Positions 33,321-41,689 of a stretch of DNA of 64,000 nucleotides are shown piece after piece. The stretch is from positions 1 to 64,000 of the forward strand of contig JAEWRL010000087.1 in NCBI GenBank assembly GCA_023398955.1, read 5' to 3'. The position numbers and the translations under genes are program-made. Below the pieces are notes generated by a model. It worked only from the letters and a program-made list of their open reading frames with translations, searched no databases and had not been told where the DNA came from. This stretch comes from Pseudomonadota bacterium (GTDB lineage Bacteria; Myxococcota_A; Polyangia; Polyangiales; Polyangiaceae). Each line of letters opens with the position of its first letter. The stretch's first letter is position 1.

Positions 33321-35446
33321 CCCGGGGTACCGAACGCTCCTTCAGTTCTGATGGTCGCTCCTGGTGGAGCAAACGCCGGCGCGTTGTAGCTCTCGGTGTT
33401 GCCTGCGCGGCATTGTTAGTGGTCGTCGCCACTTTTGGCCTGGGCTGGCGCGCGCGCGCGAGCAGCGCCAATTGCCTTGCTTGCCACCAGCAGAGCACCA
33501 TCAATGCCGAGAGCCATTCCCATAGGGAGCTAGCCTGTACGCAGTGTCACGCACTGGGCACCCTGGAGGGGGCGCAGCTCGTCCTCGCTGGGGAGCTCGG
33601 GTTGGGTGAGGCGCCCGAGGGACATGCGCTGGCAAACCGAGACGCTTGTGGCAGTTGTCACGCGCAGTCCGTGGAAGGTCTGACGTCTCTCAGTCGTACC
33701 GCTGGGCACATTGCTCATCTCTCAGGGAAGGACCCGGTGCCCTGCATGGAGTGCCACGGCTTCACGACTCACGTCGAGGAGCCCGTCGGCGACTCATGTC
33801 AGACGTGCCATTCGGGGGTCGGGAGCTTTGAACACGATCACGAGGGTATCGAGTGCGCGTCGTGTCACAACTTCCTCGCTTCGGTGGGGCCGCAGGGGAG
33901 TGAGCCCACGACCGATTGCCAGCGGTGCCACGGGGGCCTGATACACGAGGACCGGAGCGAGCGCTTTGCTCGTGTGGTACCTGGGCCACCAATCTTGCCC
34001 GAGCAAACCCACGGCAACCTACGCAGCTGTGAGCTGTGTCACAACCCTCACGCACCGGTATCGGAGGCTTGGAATAAGGCGAATCAGTGCCAGGCGTGCC
34101 ACGAGTCGATCGAGCTGCACTCCACACAACACGAGGCGTGCGGCGATTGCCACGCGATCCATGGGCCACGGCCACAGATGCACGAGGGCTGTGACCGCTG
34201 CCATGAGAATGAACTAAGGTCCGTCGAGAATGCGACGATGGCGATCGAGCACAACCGCTGTGGGTGGTGTCATGAGGCTCATACCTTCGAGGCGAGTCCC
34301 CGCGGTTGTCGTGACTGTCACGCCGACCAGCAGGCAAAGCTGGCGGCCTGGGATGCCAACGAGCACAGCGTTTGCGCCAATTGCCATACCGCGCACGGGT
34401 CGGAGACGCCGAACGAAGCCTGCATGCAGTGTCACCGAGAGAACCTGGGGCATGGCCACGACGCGTGCACCACCTGCCATGAGCCGCATTCTGGTCGGAC
34501 CGCTACCATCGGCTGCGCTGCTTGCCACCAGCCCCTGGTGCGGGCGCTCGCCGGGGCAGATCCAGAGCACATGACGTGCGGATCGTGCCATTCTCCGCAC
34601 GCCACGGCGAATGCCGTACGCCGGTGCGGTCTCTGTCACGAGGGACCTTCGGCGCTTGCGTCCTCGGCTCCAGTCGAGCATCGCAGTTGTTCGACGTGCC
34701 ACTCACCGCACGGTTTCGAGGCTTCCGTCAATGCGTGCCGGGATTGCCACGCTCGCGATGCTTTGGGGGTGCACGACAGCGCGTGCCTCGATTGTCATCA
34801 GCCCCACGGCGCGGCACCAGGCAGGGTCGATGATTGTCGAGCCTGCCATGGCGAGGTGAAGGCTGCCGACGGAAGACACGCAGCGTGTACGTCCTGTCAT
34901 GCGGTGCATCAAGCTCCCTTCGAGGGGCCCGCCTGTGGTGCGTGTCACCAGGCGATGCTTTCGGGTACTACCGCGTGGAAGACCGTGGAGCACCGGCGCT
35001 GCTCGGGTTGCCACGATACCCATCAGCCGACCCCAGCTGCTGCATGCGGCACGTGCCACTCGGAACCTACCACGACTCTGGCGGGCGGAGCTCATGCTTG
35101 TGGCGACTGTCACGCCCCCCACAGCCCGCCCCGCGCGGATTGGTGGCATGGGTGTGAGGATTGTCACGCCGCTCAAGCCGCAGCAGCAGCGACGTCCGTG
35201 TCACCAACCCACCGCGAATGCCAGGGGTGCCACAAGCCGCATGACGGTGTGGTTGCCGATTGCGCTTCGTGTCATCCCAGCCCGCCTGGAAGCCACCGCA
35301 TTTCCGAACACAGCCAATGCAGAGACTGCCATCAAACCCACGCCGTACGGGTGCCGGGCAAGGCGACGTGCCTCGGCTGCCACGAAGACATGGTAGATCA
35401 TTTCCCGGACGCCGCACGTTGTTCCACATGCCACATGTTCAAGTAG
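33317..35446 (+). CDS. 34-heme c-type cytochrome
   Basis: A 709-residue protein with a basic N-terminus and one hydrophobic segment (about residues 23-42), either an uncleaved anchor or a signal peptide ending near ARASS. I count 34 CXXCH motifs, one per about 20 residues, spread evenly from residue 49 to the last four residues. They often come as CXXCH-x-PH pairs (e.g. CHEPH, CHSPH, CHQPH, CHAPH), whose extra His can serve as distal ligand. There is no other domain. The likely role is a long electron wire across the periplasm between the membrane cytochrome and the outer-membrane conduit, or an extracellular filament subunit. Translation is coupled to the preceding gene (ATGA overlap at 33317). 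The frame is open upstream, but that part lies inside the previous gene. Confidence 0.92.
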   Translation: MTRGTERSFSSDGRSWWSKRRRVVALGVACAALLVVVATFGLGWRARASSANCLACHQQSTINAESHSHRELACTQCHALGTLEGAQLVLAGELGLGEAPEGHALANRDACGSCHAQSVEGLTSLSRTAGHIAHLSGKDPVPCMECHGFTTHVEEPVGDSCQTCHSGVGSFEHDHEGIECASCHNFLASVGPQGSEPTTDCQRCHGGLIHEDRSERFARVVPGPPILPEQTHGNLRSCELCHNPHAPVSEAWNKANQCQACHESIELHSTQHEACGDCHAIHGPRPQMHEGCDRCHENELRSVENATMAIEHNRCGWCHEAHTFEASPRGCRDCHADQQAKLAAWDANEHSVCANCHTAHGSETPNEACMQCHRENLGHGHDACTTCHEPHSGRTATIGCAACHQPLVRALAGADPEHMTCGSCHSPHATANAVRRCGLCHEGPSALASSAPVEHRSCSTCHSPHGFEASVNACRDCHARDALGVHDSACLDCHQPHGAAPGRVDDCRACHGEVKAADGRHAACTSCHAVHQAPFEGPACGACHQAMLSGTTAWKTVEHRRCSGCHDTHQPTPAAACGTCHSEPTTTLAGGAHACGDCHAPHSPPRADWWHGCEDCHAAQAAAAATSVSPTHRECQGCHKPHDGVVADCASCHPSPPGSHRISEHSQCRDCHQTHAVRVPGKATCLGCHEDMVDHFPDAARCSTCHMFK

Positions 35447-35624
35447 AGCGGAGCCCCACCTGCGCGAGCTCCAGGGAGGCAACCTGTCTCCTCGCAGAGC
35501 TGTGGGAGAGGGGCAAGGGCCGCTCGAGTTTGCCGCGGTGGGAAGCTAAGGTACGCTCGAGCGCCCAGCGGCTGTTGGGGCGGTCTCCTAGTTCGGGAGT
35601 GATTCTCAGCGAAGAGGTGAACGC

Positions 35625-36506
35625 ATGAAGGCAATGAAGAGTTCGATGGTCCCCGCTGTGGCGGTTGGTTTGGGTCTCGCCGGTGCGGGGCTTTGGTATG
35701 GTTTGGCTGACGTTGGAGCCGAAGCCCCGAACGCGGAGAATGCGCCGAAAGCAGAACAGGTGCGCTCGCCTGACCTGCCCACCGGTGCACCGCAGGGGCA
35801 GCCGGGGATAGAGGGCAGGGTGCTCGAAGTCATCGATGTCCCAAAGTACACATACCTGCGGATAGCAGCTGACAGTGGCGCGGAGCACTGGGTCGCTGTC
35901 GCGACGAGCCCCATCGAGGTCGGACAGGTGGTGGCTATTCGCGACGCCACGGAGATGAGGAACTTCGCCAGCTCGACTCTGAACCGCACCTTCGCGAGCA
36001 TCTGGTTCGGTTCCCTTGCCACACCCGGTGTTCGCACCGTGTCCCCCCATGGAATGCCGCTGCCGCAAGGCTCGCCGGGGTCTCCCCACGGTGCGTCGAC
36101 GGGAGGACCGGGGGCGGCGATGGGCGGTCTCCCTGCGCATCACGCGGCGCCGGTCAAGGGGGGCGATGACGTCGCGGTCGGTCAGGTGCCGCGGGCAACG
36201 AGTCCACACGGGCGCAGGGTCGCAGAGATTCACGCGCAGAAGCAGGAACTCGCCGGCAAGGCGGCCAGCGTACGCGGGGTCGTGGTCAAGAGCATGGGGG
36301 GGATTCTCGGCAAAACCTTTGTTCACTTGCGTGATGGGTCCGGAGACGCCGCGGCAGGCACCCACGATCTGACGGTCACGACGGGGGCGGAGCCGAAAGT
36401 GGGTGAGCAGGTCACCCTGGAAGGCACGGTGACGGTGAACAAGGACTATGGCTCCGGGTATACCTATCCCGTGGTGCTCGAGGATGCGCGCTTGGTGGCT
36501 GAGTGA
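35625..36506 (+). CDS. NrfJ-like OB-fold exported protein
   Basis: A 293-residue protein. The first 30 residues form a signal peptide or membrane anchor (MVPAVAVGLGLAGAGLWYG). Two beta-barrel-like regions follow: about 60-115 (GIEGRVLEVIDVPKYTYLR) and about 205-293 (AASVRGVVVKSMGGILGKTF, then VGEQVTLEGTVTVNKDYGSG). Between them lies a Gly/Pro/His-rich linker with several SPHG and PGxP units. The second region matches the OB-fold domain annotated as NrfJ-like in Geobacter and Shewanella, often encoded beside multiheme cytochromes, where it is thought to help cytochrome handling. It has no CXXCH motif. GAGGTG precedes the ATG. Its stop overlaps the porin start, tying it to the conduit genes. 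Confidence 0.7.
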   Translation: MKAMKSSMVPAVAVGLGLAGAGLWYGLADVGAEAPNAENAPKAEQVRSPDLPTGAPQGQPGIEGRVLEVIDVPKYTYLRIAADSGAEHWVAVATSPIEVGQVVAIRDATEMRNFASSTLNRTFASIWFGSLATPGVRTVSPHGMPLPQGSPGSPHGASTGGPGAAMGGLPAHHAAPVKGGDDVAVGQVPRATSPHGRRVAEIHAQKQELAGKAASVRGVVVKSMGGILGKTFVHLRDGSGDAAAGTHDLTVTTGAEPKVGEQVTLEGTVTVNKDYGSGYTYPVVLEDARLVAE

Positions 36507-37963
36507 CCCCACGGTTCCCCTTCCGCAGTGGTCCGGCACCGCTCGACGCGCCGAGCCGCGCATCGTCGCCGTTGCCCTGGATGGCGGTGGGGGCCTTTGT
36601 GCTTTGTTTGGTGCCCGGACGGAACGCAGCGGGGCAGTCGGCGACTGGTGTCGTGCTTCAGGACGCGAGTGGGGATCGGCTCACGTACAGCGCGCGAGCA
36701 GCTACCTACGTGCCCATCTTTCGGCGAGCGCTGCTGCCGGGGCCAGCGGGAGCAACAGTCAAGACGGAGACCGCCGTTCCGGTGCACCAGTACGTCCTGC
36801 TGACGGTTGGCGCCGTGGACTCGCCGTGGGGAACTGACGCCGTCGACGCCGAGCTGTCCATGTGGGCAGCGGGGAATGCTGTTGATGTCGATCATCGGAG
36901 CAGGCTCGACGCCGAGATCTCAGTCGCGAGTGTTTCCCACCGCATCGGACCCGGAATGCTCAAGGTTGGAAGGCAGATCCAGACCGCTGGTGCCGCCCGC
37001 TTTGCCAGCTTTGACGGAGTCACAGGAACCCTTCGTACGGACAGCGGCATCGGCGCGACGGCTTACGGAGGCTTCACAGTGCTCCCCCGCTGGTCCGACA
37101 GACCAGGCTACCAGCAGCTCGGGGCTGCTTTCGACACTCTCGTCGAGGACGAGAGTGCGTTTCCAGAGGCCGAGCGAAGCGGAAGCTGGCTCCTCGGCGG
37201 ACGTTTGTCATACGCTCGGGAAGACTTGGGTGAACTAGGGGCATCGCTCCATGAGCAGCGCGAGAACGACGAGCTGAGCCGGCGGGACTTGGGGCTGGAT
37301 CTTCACTTGGATCCGCTGGAGGAGGCGGCCCTGAACGTTCGTGCGCTGGTGGACCTCGACTCTTCGGCAGTTTCCGACGCGGTGGCAACGGTGGATATCC
37401 ATCCCGCGGAAGTCTGGGATCTGGCGGTCACCTATCGACGGGTCACGCCCTCTCTGCTGTTGTCGCGGCAGTCGGTTCTGTCGGTCTTTTCAGTGGACCG
37501 CTTCGACGAACTCGGTGCTGGCGCGGCGGTCTATCCGATGCGCCAGTGGGCACTCGAGATTGAAGGAGCACTGAACCGTGTCGAGTCGGGCGATCCTGGA
37601 TACCGGGGGGAGGTAGGAGTGACTCTCCGTCCCGATGGGGCTGGCCGCTGGACGCTCCTCTTCGACTACGCGCGAGTCGGGGAGGACCTGAACGGATATC
37701 ACTCGTTGCACATGGCGGCGAGGTACCATCTCGCACATCCTGTGAGCATCGTCGGGGAACACTATAGCTTCCTCTACGATCGTCCCGTGCGCCGTCTCGG
37801 CAGCTCGAACGTTGAGGGGGCCAGCCTCGAATGGCAGGCGGCCGAGGCTTGGAATCTTCTCCTGGGGGGGTCGGCGGTAAGGTCCCCCTACGCCAGGCTC
37901 GATGCCCAGCTGCTGCTGCGAGTCGTGTACGCCGCCGATTCTCGAGACGGGGGTAGGTGGTGA
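36503..37963 (+). CDS. Outer-membrane beta-barrel protein, porin of the cytochrome conduit
   Basis: A 486-residue protein starting at a GTG that overlaps the upstream stop. After a long N-terminal signal (WMAVGAFVLCLVPG, cleavage near AAGQS) the sequence alternates short amphipathic strands with turns rich in Asp, Gly and Ser, e.g. RLDAEISVASVSHRIGPGML, SWLLGGRLSYAREDLG, WTLLFDYARVGEDLNGYHSL. The last residue is Trp, as is usual for barrels inserted by the Bam machinery. It has no heme motif. Placed between cytochrome genes, it is the candidate barrel that sheathes cytochromes through the outer membrane, as OmbB or MtrB do. It is shorter than MtrB, so the barrel would be smaller. No sequence similarity to those proteins can be shown by eye; the call rests on topology and context. 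Confidence 0.72.
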   Translation: MTPRFPFRSGPAPLDAPSRASSPLPWMAVGAFVLCLVPGRNAAGQSATGVVLQDASGDRLTYSARAATYVPIFRRALLPGPAGATVKTETAVPVHQYVLLTVGAVDSPWGTDAVDAELSMWAAGNAVDVDHRSRLDAEISVASVSHRIGPGMLKVGRQIQTAGAARFASFDGVTGTLRTDSGIGATAYGGFTVLPRWSDRPGYQQLGAAFDTLVEDESAFPEAERSGSWLLGGRLSYAREDLGELGASLHEQRENDELSRRDLGLDLHLDPLEEAALNVRALVDLDSSAVSDAVATVDIHPAEVWDLAVTYRRVTPSLLLSRQSVLSVFSVDRFDELGAGAAVYPMRQWALEIEGALNRVESGDPGYRGEVGVTLRPDGAGRWTLLFDYARVGEDLNGYHSLHMAARYHLAHPVSIVGEHYSFLYDRPVRRLGSSNVEGASLEWQAAEAWNLLLGGSAVRSPYARLDAQLLLRVVYAADSRDGGRW

Positions 37964-38994
37964 GCCCGCGAACCCGTTCGGGCTTGCTCGGGGCCGCGAT
38001 GGGCACCCTGGTGCTCTTCCTTGCAGCCTGTGAGAAGCCACACGCGCAGCCGGCATTTCCCCACGTCGAACACCTCAAGGGCCACGAGTGCGGGGAGCTG
38101 GGCCAGCCCGAGTGCCTGACGTGCATCACCTGCCACACCCCCCGAAGCGGCGCGTCGCGGCTCGATCCTCCGGGTGCGGTTCGTTGCAACGAGTGCCACC
38201 AGAATGGCGCAGAGCTCCTAGCCAGCAGCATGCCGCCACCGCGGCCGGAGGCCATCAACTTCGACCACCAACAACACCTCGTACACTCGGGGATCCGAGG
38301 CCAGTGCGTGACGTGTCACCCCGGCGTCGTCGTGGATGGCGAGCCGCGGCTGCCGCCGATGTCGACCTGCTTAGAGTGCCACGAAGCGGAGTTCCAGCAA
38401 GCACGCTGTACGCCCTGCCACGTCGCGGAACACCTCGTTCAGCTGAGGCCCGAGTCATTCATGCGCCACGATAGCAACTGGTGGCGCGACCACGCGCGCT
38501 CCGCGGAGCGTTCTCCGCAGATCTGCGCGGAGTGCCACGGAGAAACCTGGTGCTCCGAGTGCCACAGTCAGCGCCGGGGGCTGCCCATCGATCAGCGACT
38601 GCCCGAGGCCATCGAGCGGCGCCTGCCGCATCCTGGCGACTTCATCGTGCGCCACGCCATCGAGGCGCGGGCGAGGTCAGCCTCTTGCCTAAGCTGCCAC
38701 ACCTCTCAGAGCTGCGATGCCTGCCATTTGGAGCGTGGTGTCAGCGCGGCTGGGCTCGGCAGTGTTAGCCCACATCCTCCGGGTTGGGTGTCCGGTGGCG
38801 GGTCGAGGGCGGGGCATGGTCGCGCGGCGCGACGGGACATCGTCTCATGCATGGGGTGTCATGACCACGGACCGCTCACGAACTGTATCGAGTGCCATCG
38901 AGTGGGTGGGCTAGGCGGGAATCCCCATCCTGCCGGTTGGGACAGCGCACGCTCCCCGAGCGCTGCAATGTGCAGGTACTGCCATGCGAACTGA
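37957..38994 (+). CDS. 12-heme c-type cytochrome lipoprotein
   Basis: A 345-residue protein with a signal peptide ending in the lipobox FLAAC (about residue 25). Twelve CXXCH motifs are present: CITCH, CNECH, CVTCH, CLECH, CTPCH, CAECH, CSECH, CLSCH, CDACH, CMGCH, CIECH, CRYCH. Several HxxH-like and FDHQQHL segments add possible distal ligands. A lipoprotein cytochrome next to the barrel gene fits the periplasmic-side subunit (OmaB-like) or a second outer-surface subunit of a porin-cytochrome complex. The start is GTG at 37957 or the adjacent GTG at 37960, overlapping the barrel gene; the end overlaps the next cytochrome gene by 11 bases. Confidence 0.9.
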   Translation: MVSPRTRSGLLGAAMGTLVLFLAACEKPHAQPAFPHVEHLKGHECGELGQPECLTCITCHTPRSGASRLDPPGAVRCNECHQNGAELLASSMPPPRPEAINFDHQQHLVHSGIRGQCVTCHPGVVVDGEPRLPPMSTCLECHEAEFQQARCTPCHVAEHLVQLRPESFMRHDSNWWRDHARSAERSPQICAECHGETWCSECHSQRRGLPIDQRLPEAIERRLPHPGDFIVRHAIEARARSASCLSCHTSQSCDACHLERGVSAAGLGSVSPHPPGWVSGGGSRAGHGRAARRDIVSCMGCHDHGPLTNCIECHRVGGLGGNPHPAGWDSARSPSAAMCRYCHAN

Positions 38995-41098
38995 GCACCA
39001 CCACCGTCGTTGCATGGCGTCGCGCAGCAGCCCATCTTTCCCGTGGCGACGGCGATTCGTCGGCAGCGCAGCCGTTCTTGTGCTGGCTCTTGGATGTCTC
39101 GAGAGGCGGGACAACGAGGCCAGGGAGGACAACCAGTGTACCGCCTGCCACGGCGGAACCTCGGACGGTAGGGAGGGCCTGGTTGCAGCGGCACCACCTA
39201 CGTCGGTCCGTGGCGCGGACGCCGCGTCCCCCCAGGCCGATGCGCATGCTGCCCATTTATGGCGCAGGGGAGCCTATGCCCTCGTGGAATGCACCGAGTG
39301 TCATATCGTTCCCAAGCAGACCTATGATGATGGGCATGTGGATTCGGCTTTGCCCGCCGAGGTTAGATTCGGGGAACTAGCTCGGAAAGGCGAGGTGGAC
39401 CCGACGTACGAACCCGCGACGTCGACGTGTCGCAATACCTACTGTCATGGGACGGGGGCGCCGGTCTGGAGCGAGCCATGGAAAGGTACTGACACGTGCG
39501 GCAGCTGCCATGGTTACCCACCCCGCCCGCCACACCCGCAGGACCCTGACTGCGCTCGCTGCCATGGTGAAGTCGTGGCTGATGGCGGCGTCATCGTTCG
39601 CCCCGAACTGCACGTAAATGGGTCGGTCGAGGTGCTCCTCACGGCATGCAATGCCTGCCACGGTACGGGTGAGCTGGGCGCGCCGCCGCCGGACCTCGGC
39701 GGCAACACGCAAACCTCCGAAGCTGGGGTGGGATCTCATCAGCTGCACCTGACGGCGAGCAGTACTCACGGGGCAGTACTCTGCCAGGAGTGTCACGTTG
39801 TTCCCGAATCGGTGGAGGCGGCAGGTCACCTGGGTTCAGGCCCGCCAGCGGAGGTCGTCTTCGGCGAGCTCGCGTCCCGAGGTGAGCGGACACCCGAGTA
39901 CGACGGTGCGGCGAAGACCTGCGCTGGCACGTACTGTCACGGCAGCGCGATCCCGGATTGGACTGCGCCTCGAAGTGGCGCTCAGGCGTGTGGGACCTGT
40001 CACGGACTGCCGCCGCCCGCGCCCCACCCCGACAGCGGCGCCTGTTTCGAATGCCACGGCACAGTCATGGCGAGCGACGGCAGCTTCGCGGCTCCGGAGC
40101 TTCACGTGAACGGCCAGGTGGAGAGCAGCTCGGGCTCTTGTGATGCGTGCCACGGCACAGGGGACAAAGGTTCGCCTCCTCCGGACCTCTCGGGGGAGGT
40201 GAACGATTCTGCGCCCGGGGTTGGAGCGCACGAGCGGCACCTGGAGCAATCGATCCGGCATGCCGCGGTGCCGTGCGAGGTGTGCCACTCGGTTCCCGAA
40301 CGCTTCGACGCGCCGGGGCATCTGGACGACTCACCCGGTGCAGAGGTGAGGTTCACTGGTCTCGCCGTGCAGGGAGGATTCGAGCCAAGTTACTCCCCCG
40401 CCGAGCACACGTGCTCCGACACGTACTGCCACGGAACGGATACGCCTGTCTGGACCGAAGCGCGCGCCCCGGGCCGAGCGTGTGGCAGCTGTCACGGAGT
40501 GCCGCCTCCGGCGCCGCATCCAGCGAACAGCCAATGCGCGCAGTGTCACAGTGAGGTCATGGCTGCGGACAGCACTTTCGTGGCACCAGAGCGGCACGTC
40601 GACGGCGTCGTGGACGTCGATGATATGCCCTGCAACGCCTGTCACGGGCAGGGCACCATGGGGGCGCCTCCTCCTGATGTCTCGGGCGGCGTTGACACCT
40701 CCGCGGTGGGCGTTGGCGCGCACGGCGCGCACCTGAATGCGTCTGCGACCCATCACCCCGTCCCGTGTGCTACCTGCCACCTCGTCCCAGCGACTGTCAA
40801 CTCGCCCGGGCACCTGGACGGTGGCAGTGCGGAGGTGAGCCTGAGCGGCCTCGGAGAAGGGGGGACCTACTCGCCATCGACCCGTACCTGCTCCGACGCG
40901 TACTGCCATGGGGGGGAAAGCCCAAGATGGACCGAGCCTCGCAGTTCGGCCGAGACGTGCGGCAGTTGTCACGGTCTTCCCCCGCCGCCGCCGCACCCGG
41001 CACTCAGTGATTGCGCCCTGTGCCACCGCAGTGTCGTCGACTCATCGCTGGAGTTCATCGACGGGTCGTTGCACATCAACGGAGTCGTCGACTTCTGA
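38984..41098 (+). CDS. 20-heme c-type cytochrome lipoprotein made of four five-heme modules
   Basis: A 704-residue exported protein. From the ATG at 38984, or more likely the one at 39014, a signal peptide leads to the lipobox VLALGC (about residue 38). I count sixteen CXXCH and four CX4CH motifs (CRNTYCH, CAGTYCH, CSDTYCH, CSDAYCH). They fall in four modules with the same order: CxACHG, CxxCHxVP, CX4CHG, CGSCHGxPPPxPHP (CGT in one module), CxxCH, then an HVNG segment. Modules 2 to 4 repeat with an exact 164-residue period. CX4CH motifs mixed with CXXCH are typical of large outer-surface cytochromes of Geobacter-like metal reducers. As the last gene of the set and a lipoprotein, it is the best candidate for the cell-surface terminal cytochrome. 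Confidence 0.9.
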   Translation: MRTEHHHRRCMASRSSPSFPWRRRFVGSAAVLVLALGCLERRDNEAREDNQCTACHGGTSDGREGLVAAAPPTSVRGADAASPQADAHAAHLWRRGAYALVECTECHIVPKQTYDDGHVDSALPAEVRFGELARKGEVDPTYEPATSTCRNTYCHGTGAPVWSEPWKGTDTCGSCHGYPPRPPHPQDPDCARCHGEVVADGGVIVRPELHVNGSVEVLLTACNACHGTGELGAPPPDLGGNTQTSEAGVGSHQLHLTASSTHGAVLCQECHVVPESVEAAGHLGSGPPAEVVFGELASRGERTPEYDGAAKTCAGTYCHGSAIPDWTAPRSGAQACGTCHGLPPPAPHPDSGACFECHGTVMASDGSFAAPELHVNGQVESSSGSCDACHGTGDKGSPPPDLSGEVNDSAPGVGAHERHLEQSIRHAAVPCEVCHSVPERFDAPGHLDDSPGAEVRFTGLAVQGGFEPSYSPAEHTCSDTYCHGTDTPVWTEARAPGRACGSCHGVPPPAPHPANSQCAQCHSEVMAADSTFVAPERHVDGVVDVDDMPCNACHGQGTMGAPPPDVSGGVDTSAVGVGAHGAHLNASATHHPVPCATCHLVPATVNSPGHLDGGSAEVSLSGLGEGGTYSPSTRTCSDAYCHGGESPRWTEPRSSAETCGSCHGLPPPPPHPALSDCALCHRSVVDSSLEFIDGSLHINGVVDF
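39137..41095 (+). repeat. Four tandem coding modules with a 492-base period
   Basis: The codon for the first Cys of the CxxCHxVP motif stands at 39290, 39782, 40274 and 40766, exactly 492 bases apart each time. The first Cys codon of CxACHG stands at 39137, 39647, 40139 and 40631: 510, 492 and 492 bases apart. The DNA has diverged but the register is kept, which points to duplication of a five-heme module followed by selection on spacing. Confidence 0.9.
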
Positions 41099-41176
41099 GG
41101 AAGCCGAGCGTATGGTCCGTGGGTGGTGTGCTGCCAGGCGGCCGGTTGAGGCGCGGGCCAAACGTTCAGTCCTCGG

Positions 41177-41204
41177 TTGACCGGCGGCCGCCGCCGCGTA
41201 TAAT
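41177..41204 (+). promoter_or_regulatory. Housekeeping promoter of rpsO
   Basis: TTGACC at 41177-41182 and TATAAT at 41199-41204 are separated by 16 bases, close to the consensus for the main sigma factor. The rpsO start follows 26 bases later, with AAAGGA as ribosome binding site. It is the clearest promoter in the window. Confidence 0.8.
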
Positions 41205-41230
41205 CCGCCAGATTTTTAGAAAGGAAAAAC

Positions 41231-41500
41231 ATGTCGCTGGAAGCAGCCGCCAAGGCAGAGATCGTCTCGAACTATCGTCAGCACGAGACGGACACCGGCT
41301 CGCCAGAGGTGCAGATCGCCCTCCTCACGAGCCGGATCACGTATCTCACCGAGCACTTCAAGACGCACACCCATGACCACCACTCCCGTCGGGGACTTCT
41401 GAAGCTTGTGGGGCGGCGCCGCCGGCTTCTCGACTACTTGAAGCGTTCAGAGGTCGAGCGGTACCGAAAGGTCGTGGCCGACCTCGGGTTACGCAAGTAG
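41231..41500 (+). CDS. rpsO: 30S ribosomal protein S15
   Basis: An 89-residue protein of exactly the family length. It binds the central domain of 16S rRNA early in 30S assembly. Conserved segments are all present: DTGSPEVQIALLTSRITYLT, HFKTHTHDHHSRRGLLKLVG, RRRRLLDYLKRSEVERY and the ending VADLGLRK. The ATG follows AAAGGAAAAAC. It is followed by pnp after a structured 190-base spacer, the arrangement found in most bacteria. Confidence 0.98.
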   Translation: MSLEAAAKAEIVSNYRQHETDTGSPEVQIALLTSRITYLTEHFKTHTHDHHSRRGLLKLVGRRRRLLDYLKRSEVERYRKVVADLGLRK

Positions 41501-41505
41501 CTATC

Positions 41506-41581
41506 GAAGCGCAGCCGGGGGACCCGTTCCCCTTAGCTGACTGAATGCAGTTCGGAGTCAGGGGCTCTTCAGCTTCGCTTC
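41506..41581 (+). promoter_or_regulatory. Structured rpsO-pnp spacer RNA
   Basis: Three nested helices can be drawn. An outer stem pairs GAAGCG (41506-41511) with CGCTTC (41576-41581). Inside it are two hairpins, GGGGGA/TTCCCC (41517-41522 with 41527-41532) and CTGACT/AGTCAG (41537-41542 with 41556-41561). In E. coli the same interval carries an RNase III hairpin used in pnp autoregulation, so a processing or attenuation role is likely here; the shape alone does not prove it. Confidence 0.5.
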
Positions 41582-41689
41582 ATGCGTGTCACAGTAGCTT
41601 TCGTCGCACGCATGCATCGAGGGTGAAGTCACGTCCCCTGGCGCCGCGTCAAATCCGCACGCAGCGGTGTTGCGCAAGGGAGCGCAACT

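Noticed and set aside
35439..36563. Minus-strand frame of 374 codons
   Set aside because: It is antisense to the NrfJ-like gene, which has a ribosome binding site, signal peptide and overlap with the barrel gene.
33317..41098. Regularly spaced repeats in the cytochrome genes as a possible CRISPR array or DNA satellite
   Set aside because: The repeats are coding: they are heme motifs in frame within long genes, with diverged bases and no constant-length spacers. No CRISPR array exists in the window.
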